Assembly: GCA_032209605.1 (NCBI GenBank)
Contig: JASFXZ010000029.1
Span: 106,001-170,000, forward strand
Direction: 5' to 3'
Length of the DNA: 64,000 nucleotides
Origin: Mactromeris polynyma
Taxonomy: Eukaryota; Mollusca; Bivalvia; Venerida; Mactridae
Position 1 is the first letter of the stretch; each line of letters starts with the position of its first letter. The translations under genes and the position numbers were made by a program. This document shows, one piece after another, positions 34,316 to 45,338 of this stretch. Below the pieces are notes generated by a model. The model made no database searches. It saw only the letters and a program-made list of their open reading frames with translations, and was not told the DNA's origin.

Positions 34316-34519
34316 ATGAGGGAATTTTCAGACCCATTCTTGCGTAATGAATATATTTATAAATATGACAGTGTTTTCATAAGTAATGTTCAAGCAGACG
34401 ACGCGTTTAGCGTCAAATTATATCGAATTAATAACCGTTGCATCTATCCTCATTCTATTTCACGATTGAGTGGTGATTTAAACTACCTACAACCACTGTT
34501 AAACCTTTCTGAATTATAA
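34316..34519 (+). CDS. 67-codon frame conserved in three arms
   Basis: The same 67-residue frame (starts MREFSDPFLRNEYIYKYD) occurs at 34316-34519 (+), 42478-42681 (-) and 48151-48354 (-), identical in all three. Identity is expected because the arms are nearly identical in DNA, so it does not prove selection. No domain recognised. Upstream is a TATATAAAG box at about 34282, which could drive it. Confidence 0.3.
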   Translation: MREFSDPFLRNEYIYKYDSVFISNVQADDAFSVKLYRINNRCIYPHSISRLSGDLNYLQPLLNLSEL

Positions 34520-36298
34520 TCACTCTTATAACTTAAGACATGTAGTGACTTGTTTATGACTTGATCTTTACATCGGGGTTTTTTATACAAGTCATCGTAC
34601 TGTTAAACAAGCTTCAGAACTTATATAAGTCTTTTCAACCACTCATTTTGTTGCATTAAAATCTTCATTCTTTAATGTATAACTGATTTCAGTGTCTAAC
34701 CGTGAATCTACATTTTATAATAGGTAGCAGTCACTTAGCAACATTTTTAATAGTACTTTACCATTACGTTTATCTCGAGTCATTCACCTGTTAGTAAAGA
34801 GGGTGTCTAAATTAAAAATGATAGTAGTACAACAGTTTCATTGATGGGATAATAATGGGATTCTTGATATGAATGGGATTCTTGATATATATAGAACTTG
34901 TCGCAAAAATGATAATGAAAATAGTTTCTATTACATACTGAATATAATCTTTCTTTCAGTTTTCTAAGTCCCTACTGACAAAATGTAAGTCCCTACTGAC
35001 AAAATGTAACACATAAAAAGAGGATTGTTTTTTGCAGATATAAAGCAAGTTTATTTACTGTTAATTTTTATAGTTAAGATTTTACAAAATAATAATTTAA
35101 ATAAACCCTTTTCCTTGTATTACAGAACAGATACTCACCATCCCATCTTTCTAGAACATTTACTCATATTTTGTATGGCTTAAATTGATATAAAACACAG
35201 GTTTTGCAATAACCAGTTATTACATGTCTCTAGACAAAATAGAAAACATTAAATGTTTAATCATAAGATAGATGGATACAAGTTAAGAGTTTGTGTTTTA
35301 CATGGAATAATTCTATTATAAACGGCCGATGGATTATTTATGCATTTGAAATTATTCTGTTACAAAATACAGAATATTAATTAATTTTGAAATTATCCTA
35401 TTTTTACAAAACACAGAAACATTCATAAAATGAATCAGAGTTACGTGTTTAGAGTGAAATATTTTCATAGATTTCAAATAACTACCTATAGCTATTCCAA
35501 AATAATCTCATGATTGGTGAGAGAATAAGTGCAACAATTGCTTCACGATTCAAAACCAATTGTGTATTTATCTCATATGGCCGTGCATTCTGTTGGTGAC
35601 TGAAAGCTAAACTCATTTTTAATTAAATAGCATTTAAGTAATTTTTGTAAATGTCATTCTTGATTCCCCCTCTTTTAAGATGTTCAAGTAGTAATTGTAA
35701 ACCACATGACTCTACACCTTTTAAGCTTGATTTTTGTAATTGCATTGTAATAGTTTAAGCAAGGGTGATATACAAAATGGTATTTAATAGGGAAACTTTA
35801 ACCACGCTTCTATTGATAAGACCAGTGACTTTATTATATGTTTGTTGATATATAAAGTAGGACCATTAAAATCGTCATTGACATCATGAAGAAGCTTTAG
35901 TTTGTTGAGTATAAAATTACATATATCTACAATCCTAAATAATCCAGGTGAAAAAATACATTTATTGATAAACTGTGATCAACAGAAATGATGATCATTA
36001 TGTAAACATATTTGAGTATTAGATTAACGTATTAACGTATTTGAATAGCATTTTCAATACAGTAAAACCTTTACCATGACAACAATTGACATCCATTTTA
36101 TTAACTTCGGTATACATTATAAAGCTAACTTCGGAAATGTGAACTACGGCTTTCCATACCATTTTTATCTAACGATAAGTCAAACGTTAAAAATATGTTA
36201 ACTAAATAATGTTATATGATAATGCGACACACTTGTGGTTTTGAGTCAGCGTTGCTTTAACAATACAACAATATAGTGATACGTCGCTACTGTGGTCA

Positions 36299-36802
36299 GG
36301 CATTCCGTTTTCTAAAAATGTTTTTATAGACTCTTTGAATAGTCATAGCAACATTGTGTACAATTTTGTAACACTTACAGCTCAATTTGTTTAAACGTAT
36401 TATAAAAACCTACGACTTATATGTATATATTCTTAACATTTACTTAACAAATTTGATATTTAAATTGTTGTATCATCGCTATCAGCGTTAGGAAAGGTTT
36501 GTCGTGAAAAACGCATCATAAGCGAAAATATAGAAATTAAGCGGAAAGCTGGCATTCCGTTTTCTAAAAATGTTTTTATAGACTTTTTGAATAGTCATAG
36601 CAACATTGTGTACAATTTTGTAACACTTACAGCTCAATTTGTTTAAACGTATTATAAAAACCTACGACTTATATGTATATATTCTTATAATTTACTTAAC
36701 AAATTTGATATTTAAATTGTTGTATCATCGGTATCAGCGTTAGGAAAGGTTTGTCGTGAAAAACGCATCATAAGCGAAAATATAGAAATTAAGCGGAAAG
36801 AA
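36299..36802 (+). repeat. 252-bp tandem duplication inside the arm
   Basis: Two copies (about 36299-36550 and 36551-36802), each from CATTCCGTTTTCTAAAAATG to AAATTAAGCGGAAAG. The same doubled block is present, inverted, in the right arms and again in the left arm of copy 2 (about 43424-43927), so the duplication predates the palindrome. Confidence 0.9.
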
Positions 36803-37433
36803 TGTAGATCTTTATGTCACTGTTGAAAATGATTCGATAAACATGTATAGGATTTTAAATTCTAAAAACCGTATAAAAAATTGTATAACAATGAATTGTT
36901 ATTTCATCTACATTGAAAAGAAGTTTTTGAACTGGATACCTAGTGTCAGTTTTAATTCAACATAATTTTCTCATAGTGAACATAAAAGTTTTTATATACT
37001 CTTAGTTAAATGGTAAACACCATCTATTGGAAAAACGATCGAGAAAGAGAAGTCCCAAAGCAACACCTTTGTTTATTAGATACATTTATTTTTTCTCTAA
37101 ATCATCTACAGATAATTACATTTCTTTAATATAAAAGCATGAGTTTTAATAAAATAGACACATTTTTTTTGTTCTATCCAGATGGAACAAATGAATGAAG
37201 TCAGTCAATTCGTTGATAGAAATGTCACAGATTATAAATCATTTTATACAAAAGACATGTAGCACACTTTAGCTTCGCCAATATCGTTTTACTATTAGCC
37301 CGACAAGTTCGACAGTCCTGTTATATCACTATCACTCAGTATCTTCCATTTGTTCCGTATCTTCCAACTGTAAAGTAACGTAATTGTCCAGCACTTTATC
37401 AAACAGAAATCTCCGTTTAAGAATGGCGTACTG

Positions 37434-37527
37434 TTTAATACATGTACAATAGTAGTGATGTTTTCGTCTTCTTGTGAGGTTTGCTTCGGCTTTCTGCTCG
37501 CATCACTACTATTGGACATGTATTAAA
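37434..37527. repeat. Hairpin centre of palindrome copy 1
   Basis: Stem arms 37434-37460 and 37501-37527 are reverse complements with one mismatch (27 bp), around a 40-base loop. This is the symmetry axis of the whole copy-1 palindrome. Right of the stem, 37528-38114 has no counterpart in the left arm, so one side lost about 585 bp. TTAAA occurs at both edges of the missing segment, as expected for a microhomology-mediated deletion. Confidence 0.85.
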
Positions 37528-38114
37528 CTGAACACTTACATGATTCCTCCTCATTTGCAGTTTAGCCTTCAAGCGCGATGTTTAAATGCGATATCTGTTT
37601 CAAAGGTTTTAAAAGACGGGATAATATGTTACGGCATAAAAGGTCTGCGCATCCGGATGAAGATTCAGAGGACGACGCGATGTCAGACATTTCTGTACAG
37701 GAGGACATTTTTGGATATGTTGATGAAAACAATTCTGATAACATCGACAACGATATTGTTGATGAAAACAATTCTGATAACAGCGACGACGATATGACTG
37801 TAACCTCTGAGAAGAGTTTAGATATTGATCCTTGGGAATACATTGTAGATGAAACGTTTGATATGTGTCAGTCGCAGTATGAAGCCGATGTGAATAAGCT
37901 TATGGAAGAAGATACCGAGATCAGTGAAACTGAAGCCAGAGAAAATGTCTTTGAGGACATGAAAAGCACTTACATGAAAGCCATGATGAACATTTTCGGT
38001 AGTAAACTGGTGTGGTTCGATGCTATGAAGAAAGGTCCTATCTATAAAGCGATAAAGAAGACAGTCAATCAACTCATTGCAACAGAACACTACGAAGGGG
38101 AGGAAGCCTTAAAG
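37528..38114 (+). other. Asymmetric segment present on one side of the centre only
   Basis: This segment holds the 5' part of the zinc-finger ORF and its leader. The left arm lacks it but keeps an inverted copy of the ORF's last ~30 codons (reads YAILKRRFLFDKVLDNYV), so the palindrome once carried two divergently read copies of the gene, one of which is now deleted. Confidence 0.75.
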
Positions 38115-38213
38115 TACGCCATTCTTAAACGGAGATTTATGTTTGATAAAGTGCTGGACAATTACGTTACTCCACAGTTGGACGATACGGAACAAATGGA
38201 AGATACTGAGTGA
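37578..38213 (+). CDS. C2H2 zinc-finger protein of the palindromic element (copy 1)
   Basis: A 211-codon intact ORF. Residues 1-26 form one classical C2H2 finger, FKCDICFKGFKRRDNMLRH followed by a second His. Residues 27-80 are acidic with a repeated DENNSDN stretch. The remainder is predicted mostly helical and charged (WEYIVDETFDMC, FEDMKSTYMKAMM, YKAIKKTVNQLI, LKRRFMFDKVLDN). I recall similar finger-plus-helical proteins among Polinton-like accessory ORFs in invertebrates, but I cannot verify this. ATG at 37578 is the first in frame before the finger; an upstream start is excluded by the short spacing to the hairpin. AATAAA follows at about 38456. It is the only long intact frame carried by the element. 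Confidence 0.7.
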   Translation: MFKCDICFKGFKRRDNMLRHKRSAHPDEDSEDDAMSDISVQEDIFGYVDENNSDNIDNDIVDENNSDNSDDDMTVTSEKSLDIDPWEYIVDETFDMCQSQYEADVNKLMEEDTEISETEARENVFEDMKSTYMKAMMNIFGSKLVWFDAMKKGPIYKAIKKTVNQLIATEHYEGEEALKYAILKRRFMFDKVLDNYVTPQLDDTEQMEDTE

Positions 38214-39130
38214 TAGTGATATAACAGGACTGTCGAACTTGTCGGGCTAATAGTAAAACGATATTGGCGAAGCTAAAGTGTGCTACATGTCTTTTGTATA
38301 AAATACTTTATGATCTGTGACATTTCTATCAACGAATTGACTGACTTCATTCATTTGTTCCATCTGGATAGAACAAAAAAAATGTGTCTATTTTATTAAA
38401 ACTCATGCTTTTATATTAAAGAAATGTAATTATCTGTAGATGATTTAGAGAAAAAATAAATGTATCTAATAAACAAAGGTGTTGCTTTGGGACTTCTCTT
38501 TCTCGATCGTTTTTCCAATAGATGGTGTTTACCATTTAACTAAGAGTATATAAAAACTTTTATGTTCACTATGAGAAAATTATGTTGAATTAAAACTGAC
38601 ACTAGGTATCCAGTTCAAAAACTTCTTTTCAATGTAGATGAAATAACAATTCATTGTTATACAATTTTTTATACGGTTTTTAGAATTTAAAATCCTATAC
38701 ATGTTTATCGAATCATTTTCAACAGTGACATAAAGATCTACATTCTTTCCGCTTAATTTCTATATTTTCGCTTATGATGCGTTTTTCACGACAAACCTTT
38801 CCTAACGCTGATACCGATGATACAACAATTTAAATATCAAATTTGTTAAGTAAATTATAAGAATATATACATATAAGTCGTAGGTTTTTATAATACGTTT
38901 AAACAAATTGAGCTGTAAGTGTTACAAAATTGTACACAATGTTGCTATGACTATTCAAAAAGTCTATAAAAAAATTTTTAGAAAACGGAATGCCAGCTTT
39001 CCGCTTAATTTCTATATTTTCGCTTATGATGCGTTTTTCACGACAAACCTTTCCTAACGCTGATAGCGATGATACAACAATTTAAATATCAAATTTGTTA
39101 AGTAAATGTTAAGAATATATACATATAAGT

Positions 39131-40588
39131 CTTCTTCTTCTTCTTAAGGATTACTACACTCCTTCAAATCACTGAAGATTATGTGTAGGCACTAGTTAAA
39201 AAAAAGAGAAACACTAAAAAGTGTATATACAAAGTAACAGCCATATTACATGTGCAAATTAAAATATTTTTTTTTTTTTGGATTTTTGAATAACAAATTT
39301 ATGTTTAAAACTTTGTACATTGGTTGTAGTCTAGTAGGCAATGCATGATACCAAGACAGGCACAGTGACAATGGTCTTAAAAGCATCAACTGTGTCTGCT
39401 TGGTGTGCAATTTGGGGCAATATGTTCCACTGACTTATTGTTCTTGGATAGAAAGAAAACTTGTATTGGTCATTTAAGGTACTAATATGTTTAAAGCCAT
39501 ATCCACTGCTATATCGAGTTCTTTGGTCAGTTGGAATAAGTAAGTTATTTTCAGGGTATATGGCAACAATATGATGGATTATTTTGTAAAACATGATAAG
39601 ACGAGCTCTAGTTCTTCTGATTTCTAGGGATGGCCAGTTAAGAGTATGTAACATGTTGGAGACTGAACTGGTGTTATGAAATCGATTTGTGGTGAATCTA
39701 GCGGCCCTTCTCTGAACTTTTTCGATTTGTACTTTTTGGCCTTTGGCATGTGGGTCCCAGACGGAGGAGGAGTATTCCAATTTTGGTCTTACAATAGCTT
39801 TATATGCATGTTCTTTGACTTTGGATGAATTTATTTTTAGGTTTCTGCGAAGGAAGCCAAGTGACTGGTTTGCTTTGTTTGTGATTGAGTTAATGTGTTT
39901 GTCCCATTTGAGGTTGTTTTGTAATGTTAATCCTAAATATTTGGCTGATTCGACTTTCTCTAAATTGTGATTGTGTAATGTATATTGGAAATTTATTGGG
40001 GTCTTTTTCTGTGTTACTGAAAGGATGTTACATTTATCTGGATGAAAGTGCATTAGCCAGTCCTGTTCCCACCTACCAGCAGCTTCTAAGTCAGACTGGA
40101 GGAGTTTAGCGTCATTTGTGTTTTTTATTTCTTTGTATATTATGCTATCATCAGCAAAAAGTCTGAGTGTACTGTGTTGGATGTAATCGGGAAGGTCATT
40201 TATGTAAATTAAAAATAGGATTGGACCCATGACTGTGCCCTGGGGTACACCGGAAGTCACAGGAACTTTTTCTGACATTACACCGTCCAGGGCAACAGTC
40301 TGAGTCCGGTCTTCCAGGAAGTCCGAAATCCAATCAATAGTGTTACTGTTGATACCATAATATTTGAGTTTATACAGGAGATGATTGTGTGACACTTTGT
40401 CAAATGCCTTGGCAAAATCCATTATGATTATGTCTGTTTGAATTTTTTTGTTAAATGATTGGCAAATATTTTGAATAAAGGAGATAAGCTGGGTTTCACA
40501 TGAACGTGAGGATCTAAAACCATGCTGCAAATCATACAGTATATTGTTCTTTTCGAGAAAGGACATCATGTTACTGGAGATTTTTAGG
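39131..40588 (-). mobile_element. 5'-truncated non-LTR retrotransposon (LINE)
   Basis: An insertion of about 1.46 kb that is absent from the same position of the other right arm (compare 46240-46270). Its 3' end on the minus strand is a short (AAG)n tail (complement of 39131-39144). A 2-bp loss of target sequence, not a duplication, is seen at the junctions (AAGTC before, AGGTTTTTATA after). Confidence 0.85.
39331..40569 (-). CDS. LINE reverse transcriptase (C-terminal two thirds)
   Basis: An intact 412-codon frame of a non-LTR reverse transcriptase, Jockey/CR1-like by overall motif pattern. It starts inside the RT domain: QHGFRSSRSCETQL, IIMDFAKAFDKVSH (catalytic Asp), GVPQGTVMGPILF, FADDSIIY (catalytic DD), then YLGLTLQNNLKW and the thumb region. 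A long C-terminal part follows (KVQRRAARFTTNRF). The endonuclease and ORF1 are missing through 5' truncation at 40588, so it cannot move on its own. Absence of stops implies recent insertion. Plus-strand frames at 39743-40109 are shadows. Confidence 0.9.
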   Translation of the reverse strand: MMSFLEKNNILYDLQHGFRSSRSCETQLISFIQNICQSFNKKIQTDIIIMDFAKAFDKVSHNHLLYKLKYYGINSNTIDWISDFLEDRTQTVALDGVMSEKVPVTSGVPQGTVMGPILFLIYINDLPDYIQHSTLRLFADDSIIYKEIKNTNDAKLLQSDLEAAGRWEQDWLMHFHPDKCNILSVTQKKTPINFQYTLHNHNLEKVESAKYLGLTLQNNLKWDKHINSITNKANQSLGFLRRNLKINSSKVKEHAYKAIVRPKLEYSSSVWDPHAKGQKVQIEKVQRRAARFTTNRFHNTSSVSNMLHTLNWPSLEIRRTRARLIMFYKIIHHIVAIYPENNLLIPTDQRTRYSSGYGFKHISTLNDQYKFSFYPRTISQWNILPQIAHQADTVDAFKTIVTVPVLVSCIAY

Positions 40589-42477
40589 TTTTTATAATAC
40601 GTTTAAACAAATTGAGCTGTAAGTGTTACAAAATTGTACACAATGTTGCTATGACTATTCAAAGAGTCTATAAAAACATTTTTAGAAAACGGAATGCCTG
40701 ACCACAGTAGCGACGTATCACTATATTGTTGTATTGTTAAAGCAACGCTGACTCAAAACCACAAGTGTGTCGCATTATCATATAACATTATTTAGTTAAC
40801 ATATTTTTAACGTTTGACTTATCGTTAGATAAAAATGGTATGGAAAGCCGTAGTTCACATTTCCGAAGTTAGCTTTATAATGTATACCGAAGTTAATAAA
40901 ATGGATGTCAATTGTTGTCATGGTAAAGGTTTTACTGTATTGAAAATGCTATTCAAATACGTTAATACGTTAATCTAATACTCAAATATGTTTACATAAT
41001 GATCATCATTTCTGTTGATCACAGTTTATCAATAAATGTATTTTTTCACCTGGATTATTTAGGATTGTAGATATATGTAATTTTATACTCAACAAACTAA
41101 AGCTTCTTCATGATGTCAATGACGATTTTAATGGTCCTACTTTATATATCAACAAACATATAATAAAGTCACTGGTCTTATCAATAGAAGCGTGGTTAAA
41201 GTTTCCCTATTAAATACCATTTTGTATATCACCCTTGCTTAAACTATTACAATGCAATTACAAAAATCAAGCTTAAAAGGTGTAGAGTCATGTGGTTTAC
41301 AATTACTACTTGAACATCTTAAAAGAGGGGGAATCAAGAATGACATTTACAAAAATTACTTAAATGCTATTTAATTAAAAATGAGTTTAGCTTTCAGTCA
41401 CCAACAGAATGCACGGCCATATGAGATAAATACACAATTGGTTTTGAATCGTGAAGCAATTGTTGCACTTATTCTCTCACCAATCATGAGATTATTTTGG
41501 AATAGCTATAGGTAGTTATTTGAAATCTATGAAAATATTTCACTCTAAACACGTAACTCTGATTCATTTTATGAATGTTTCTGTGTTTTGTAAAAATAGG
41601 ATAATTTCAAAATTAATTCATATTCTGTATTTTGTAACAGAATAATTTCAAATGCATAAATAATCCATCGGCCGTTTATAATAGAATTATTCCATGTAAA
41701 ACACAAACTCTTAACTTGTATCCATCTATCTTATGATTAAACATTTAATGTTTTCTATTTTGTCTAGAGACATGTAATAACTGGTTATTGCAAAACCTGT
41801 GTTTTATATCAATTTAAGCCATACAAAATATGAGTAAATGTTCTAGAAAGATGGGATGGTGAGTATCTGTTCTGTAATACAAGGAAAAGGGTTTATTTAA
41901 ATTATTATTTTGTAAAATCTTAACTATAAAAATTAACAGTAAATAAACTTGCTTTATATCTGCAAAAAACAATCCTCTTTTTATGTGTTACATTTTGTCA
42001 GTAGGGACTTACATTTTGTCAGTAGGGACTTAGAAAACTGAAAGAAAGATTATATTCAGTATGTAATAGAAACTATTTTCATTATCATTTTTGCGACAAG
42101 TTCTATATATATCAAGAATCCCATTCATATCAAGAATCCCATTATTATCCCATCAATGAAACTGTTGTACTACTATCATTTTTAATTTAGACACCCTCTT
42201 TACTAACAGGTGAATGACTCGAGATAAACGTAATGGTAAAGTACTATTAAAAATGTTGCTAAGTGACTGCTACCTATTATAAAATGTAGATTCACGGTTA
42301 GACACTGAAATCAGTTATACATTAAAGAATGAAGATTTTAATGCAACAAAATGAGTGGTTGAAAAGACTTATATAAGTTCTGAAGCTTGTTTAACAGTAC
42401 GATGACTTGTATAAAAAACCCCGATGTAAAGATCAAGTCATAAACAAGTCACTACATGTCTTAAGTTATAAGAGTGA

Positions 42478-42681
42478 TTATAATTCAGAAAGGTTTAACA
42501 GTGGTTGTAGGTAGTTTAAATCACCACTCAATCGTGAAATAGAATGAGGATAGATGCAACGGTTATTAATTCGATATAATTTGACGCTAAACGCGTCGTC
42601 TGCTTGAACATTACTTATGAAAACACTGTCATATTTATAAATATATTCATTACGCAAGAATGGGTCTGAAAATTCCCTCAT
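42478..42681 (-). CDS. 67-codon frame, right arm of copy 1
   Basis: Inverted copy of the frame at 34316-34519, same product; see there. It lies just inside the truncated end of this arm. Confidence 0.3.
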   Translation of the reverse strand: MREFSDPFLRNEYIYKYDSVFISNVQADDAFSVKLYRINNRCIYPHSISRLSGDLNYLQPLLNLSEL

Positions 42682-42739
42682 TTTACTATCGATCCAAGAT
42701 GGTGGCTTTATATAGATAAAGAAGAAAATTCCCTCCCAA

Positions 42740-42760
42740 AAGTGGTCCTAAATAGCATTT
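42740..42760. other. Internal junction of the dimeric element
   Basis: At 42747/42749 the right arm of copy 1 (…AAAGTGGTC) jumps directly to the point in the left arm that corresponds to 35624 (TAAATAGCATTT), with one extra C. The outer tip of one arm and the outer 1.7 kb of the next are therefore missing together, as expected from a single deletion between two head-to-tail copies. Confidence 0.85.
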
Positions 42761-44585
42761 AAGTAATTTTTGTAAATGTCATTCTTGATTCCCCCTCTTT
42801 TAAGATGTTCAAGTAGTAATTGTAAACCACATGACTCTACACCTTTTAAGCTTGATTTTTGTAATTGCATTGTAATAGTTTAAGCAAGGGTGATATACAA
42901 AATGGTATTTAATAGGGAAACTTTAACCACGCTTCTATTGATAAGACCAGTGACTTTATTATATGTTTGTTGATATATAAAGTAGGACCATTAAAATCGT
43001 CATTGACATCATGAAGAAGCTTTAGTTTGTTGAGTATAAAATTACATATATCTACAATCCTAAATAATCCAGGTGAAAAAATACATTTATTGATAAACTG
43101 TGATCAACAGAAATGATGATCATTATGTAAACATATTTGAGTATTAGATTAACGTATTAACGTATTTGAATAGCATTTTCAATACAGTAAAACCTTTACC
43201 ATGACAACAATTGACATCCATTTTATTAACTTCGGTATACATTATAAAGCTAACTTCGGAAATGTGAACTACGGCTTTCCATACCATTTTTATCTAACGA
43301 TAAGTCAAACGTTAAAAATATGTTAACTAAATAATGTTATATGATAATGCGACACACTTGTGGTTTTGAGTCAGCGTTGCTTTAACAATACAACAATATA
43401 GTGATACGTCGCTACTGTGGTCAGGCATTCCGTTTTCTAAAAATGTTTTTATAGACTCTTTGAATAGTCATAGCAACATTGTGTACAATTTTGTAACACT
43501 TACAGCTCAATTTGTTTAAACGTATTATAAAAACCTACGACTTATATGTATATATTCTTAACATTTACTTAACAAATTTGATATTTAAATTGTTGTATCA
43601 TCGCTATCAGCGTTAGGAAAGGTTTGTCGTGAAAAACGCATCATAAGCGAAAATATAGAAATTAAGCGGAAAGCTGGCATTCCGTTTTCTAAAAATGTTT
43701 TTATAGACTTTTTGAATAGTCATAGCAACATTGTGTACAATTTTGTAACACTTACAGCTCAATTTGTTTAAACGTATTATAAAAACCTACGACTTATATG
43801 TATATATTCTTATAATTTACTTAACAAATTTGATATTTAAATTGTTGTATCATCGGTATCAGCGTTAGGAAAGGTTTGTCGTGAAAAACGCATCATAAGC
43901 GAAAATATAGAAATTAAGCGGAAAGAATGTAGATCTTTATGTCACTGTTGAAAATGATTCGATAAACATGTATAGGATTTTAAATTCTAAAAACCGTATA
44001 AAAAATTGTATAACAATGAATTGTTATTTCATCTACATTGAAAAGAAGTTTTTGAACTGGATACCTAGTGTCAGTTTTAATTCAACATAATTTTCTCATA
44101 GTGAACATAAAAGTTTTTATATACTCTTAGTTAAATGGTAAACACCATCTATTGGAAAAACGATCGAGAAAGAGAAGTCCCAAAGCAACACCTTTGTTTA
44201 TTAGATACATTTATTTTTTCTCTAAATCATCTACAGATAATTACATTTCTTTAATATAAAAGCATGAGTTTTAATAAAATAGACACATTTTTTTTGTTCT
44301 ATCCAGATGGAACAAATGAATGAAGTCAGTCAATTCGTTGATAGAAATGTCACAGATTATAAATCATTTTATACAAAAGACATGTAGCACACTTTAGCTT
44401 CGCCAATATCGTTTTACTATTAGCCCGACAAGTTCGACAGTCCTGTTATATCACTATCACTCAGTATCTTCCATTTGTTCCGTATCTTCCAACTGTAAAG
44501 TAACGTAATTGTCCAGCACTTTATCAAACAGAAATCTCCGTTTAAGAATGGCGTACTGTTTAATACATGTACAATAGTAGTGATG
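42749..44585 (+). repeat. Left inverted arm, copy 2 (outer part missing)
   Basis: Corresponds to 35624-37460 at a constant offset of 7125 bp. It includes the 252-bp doubled block and the inverted duplicate of the zinc-finger ORF end (44420-44559). Confidence 0.9.
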
Positions 44586-44652
44586 TTTTCGTCTTCTTGT
44601 GAGGTTTGCTTCGGCTTTCTGCTCGCATCACTACTATTGGACATGTATTAAA
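44559..44652. repeat. Hairpin centre of palindrome copy 2
   Basis: Same 27-bp stem and 40-base loop as at 37434-37527, offset by 7125 bp. Confidence 0.85.
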
Positions 44653-44702
44653 CTGAACACTTACATGATTCCTCCTCATTTGCAGTTTAGCCTTCAAGCG
44701 CG

Positions 44703-45338
44703 ATGTTTAAATGCGATATCTGTTTCAAAGGTTTTAAAAGACGGGATAATATGTTACGGCATAAAAGGTCTGCGCATCCGGATGAAGATTCAGAGGACGA
44801 CGCGATGTCAGACATTTCTGTACAGGAGGACATTTTTGGATATGTTGATGAAAACAATTCTGATAACATCGACAACGATATTGTTGATGAAAACAATTCT
44901 GATAACAGCGACGACGATATGACTGTAACCTCTGAGAAGAGTTTAGATATTGATCCTTGGGAATACATTGTAGATGAAACGTTTGATATGTGTCAGTCGC
45001 AGTATGAAGCCGATGTGAATAAGCTTATGGAAGAAGATACCGAGATCAGTGAAACTGAAGCCAGAGAAAATGTCTTTGAGGACATGAAAAGCACTTACAT
45101 GAAAGCCATGATGAACATTTTCGGTAGTAAACTGGTGTGGTTCGATGCTATGAAGAAAGGTCCTATCTATAAAGCGATAAGGAAGACAGTCAATCAACTC
45201 ATTGCAACAGAACACTACGAAGGGGAGGAAGCCTTAAAGTACGCCATTCTTAAACGGAGATTTATGTTTGATAAAGTGCTGGACAATTACGTTACTCCAC
45301 AGTTGGACGATACGGAACAAATGGAAGATACTGAGTGA
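44703..45338 (+). CDS. C2H2 zinc-finger protein of the palindromic element (copy 2)
   Basis: Second intact copy of the 211-codon ORF. It differs from copy 1 at one residue (Arg for Lys in the YKAIKKTVNQ segment). Domain layout as in copy 1: one C2H2 finger at the N-terminus, acidic linker with the DENNSDN repeat, and a charged helical C-terminal half. Two open copies within 7 kb in an element that otherwise carries no gene argue that the frame matters or that the duplication is very recent. Confidence 0.7.
   Translation: MFKCDICFKGFKRRDNMLRHKRSAHPDEDSEDDAMSDISVQEDIFGYVDENNSDNIDNDIVDENNSDNSDDDMTVTSEKSLDIDPWEYIVDETFDMCQSQYEADVNKLMEEDTEISETEARENVFEDMKSTYMKAMMNIFGSKLVWFDAMKKGPIYKAIRKTVNQLIATEHYEGEEALKYAILKRRFMFDKVLDNYVTPQLDDTEQMEDTE

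Larger units (their letters stand above)
33903..37460 (+). repeat. Left inverted arm, copy 1 (full length)
   Basis: Matches the reverse complement of the right arm of copy 2 (to 48740) and of copy 1 (to 42747) almost base for base. It contains the 17-bp repeat array at the tip, the 67-codon frame at 34316-34519, a 252-bp tandem duplication at 36299-36802, and, next to the centre, an inverted duplicate of the 3' end of the zinc-finger ORF (37295-37434). Confidence 0.85.
37501..42747 (-). repeat. Right inverted arm, copy 1 (interrupted and clipped)
   Basis: Reverse complement of the left arm, from the centre out to the counterpart of about 34250. The outer ~350 bp, including the 17-bp repeats and the terminal AG, are absent. 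A LINE fragment at 39131-40588 is inserted. Confidence 0.85.

Noticed and set aside
37295..37519. 74-codon minus-strand ORF in the left arm
   Set aside because: Made of the stem-loop and an out-of-frame read of the inverted tail of the zinc-finger ORF. It is a by-product of the central deletion.
37474..37843. Frames overlapping the zinc-finger ORF on both strands (and the same at 44.6 kb)
   Set aside because: Low-complexity shadows of the acidic linker. Only the C2H2 frame has a recognisable domain.
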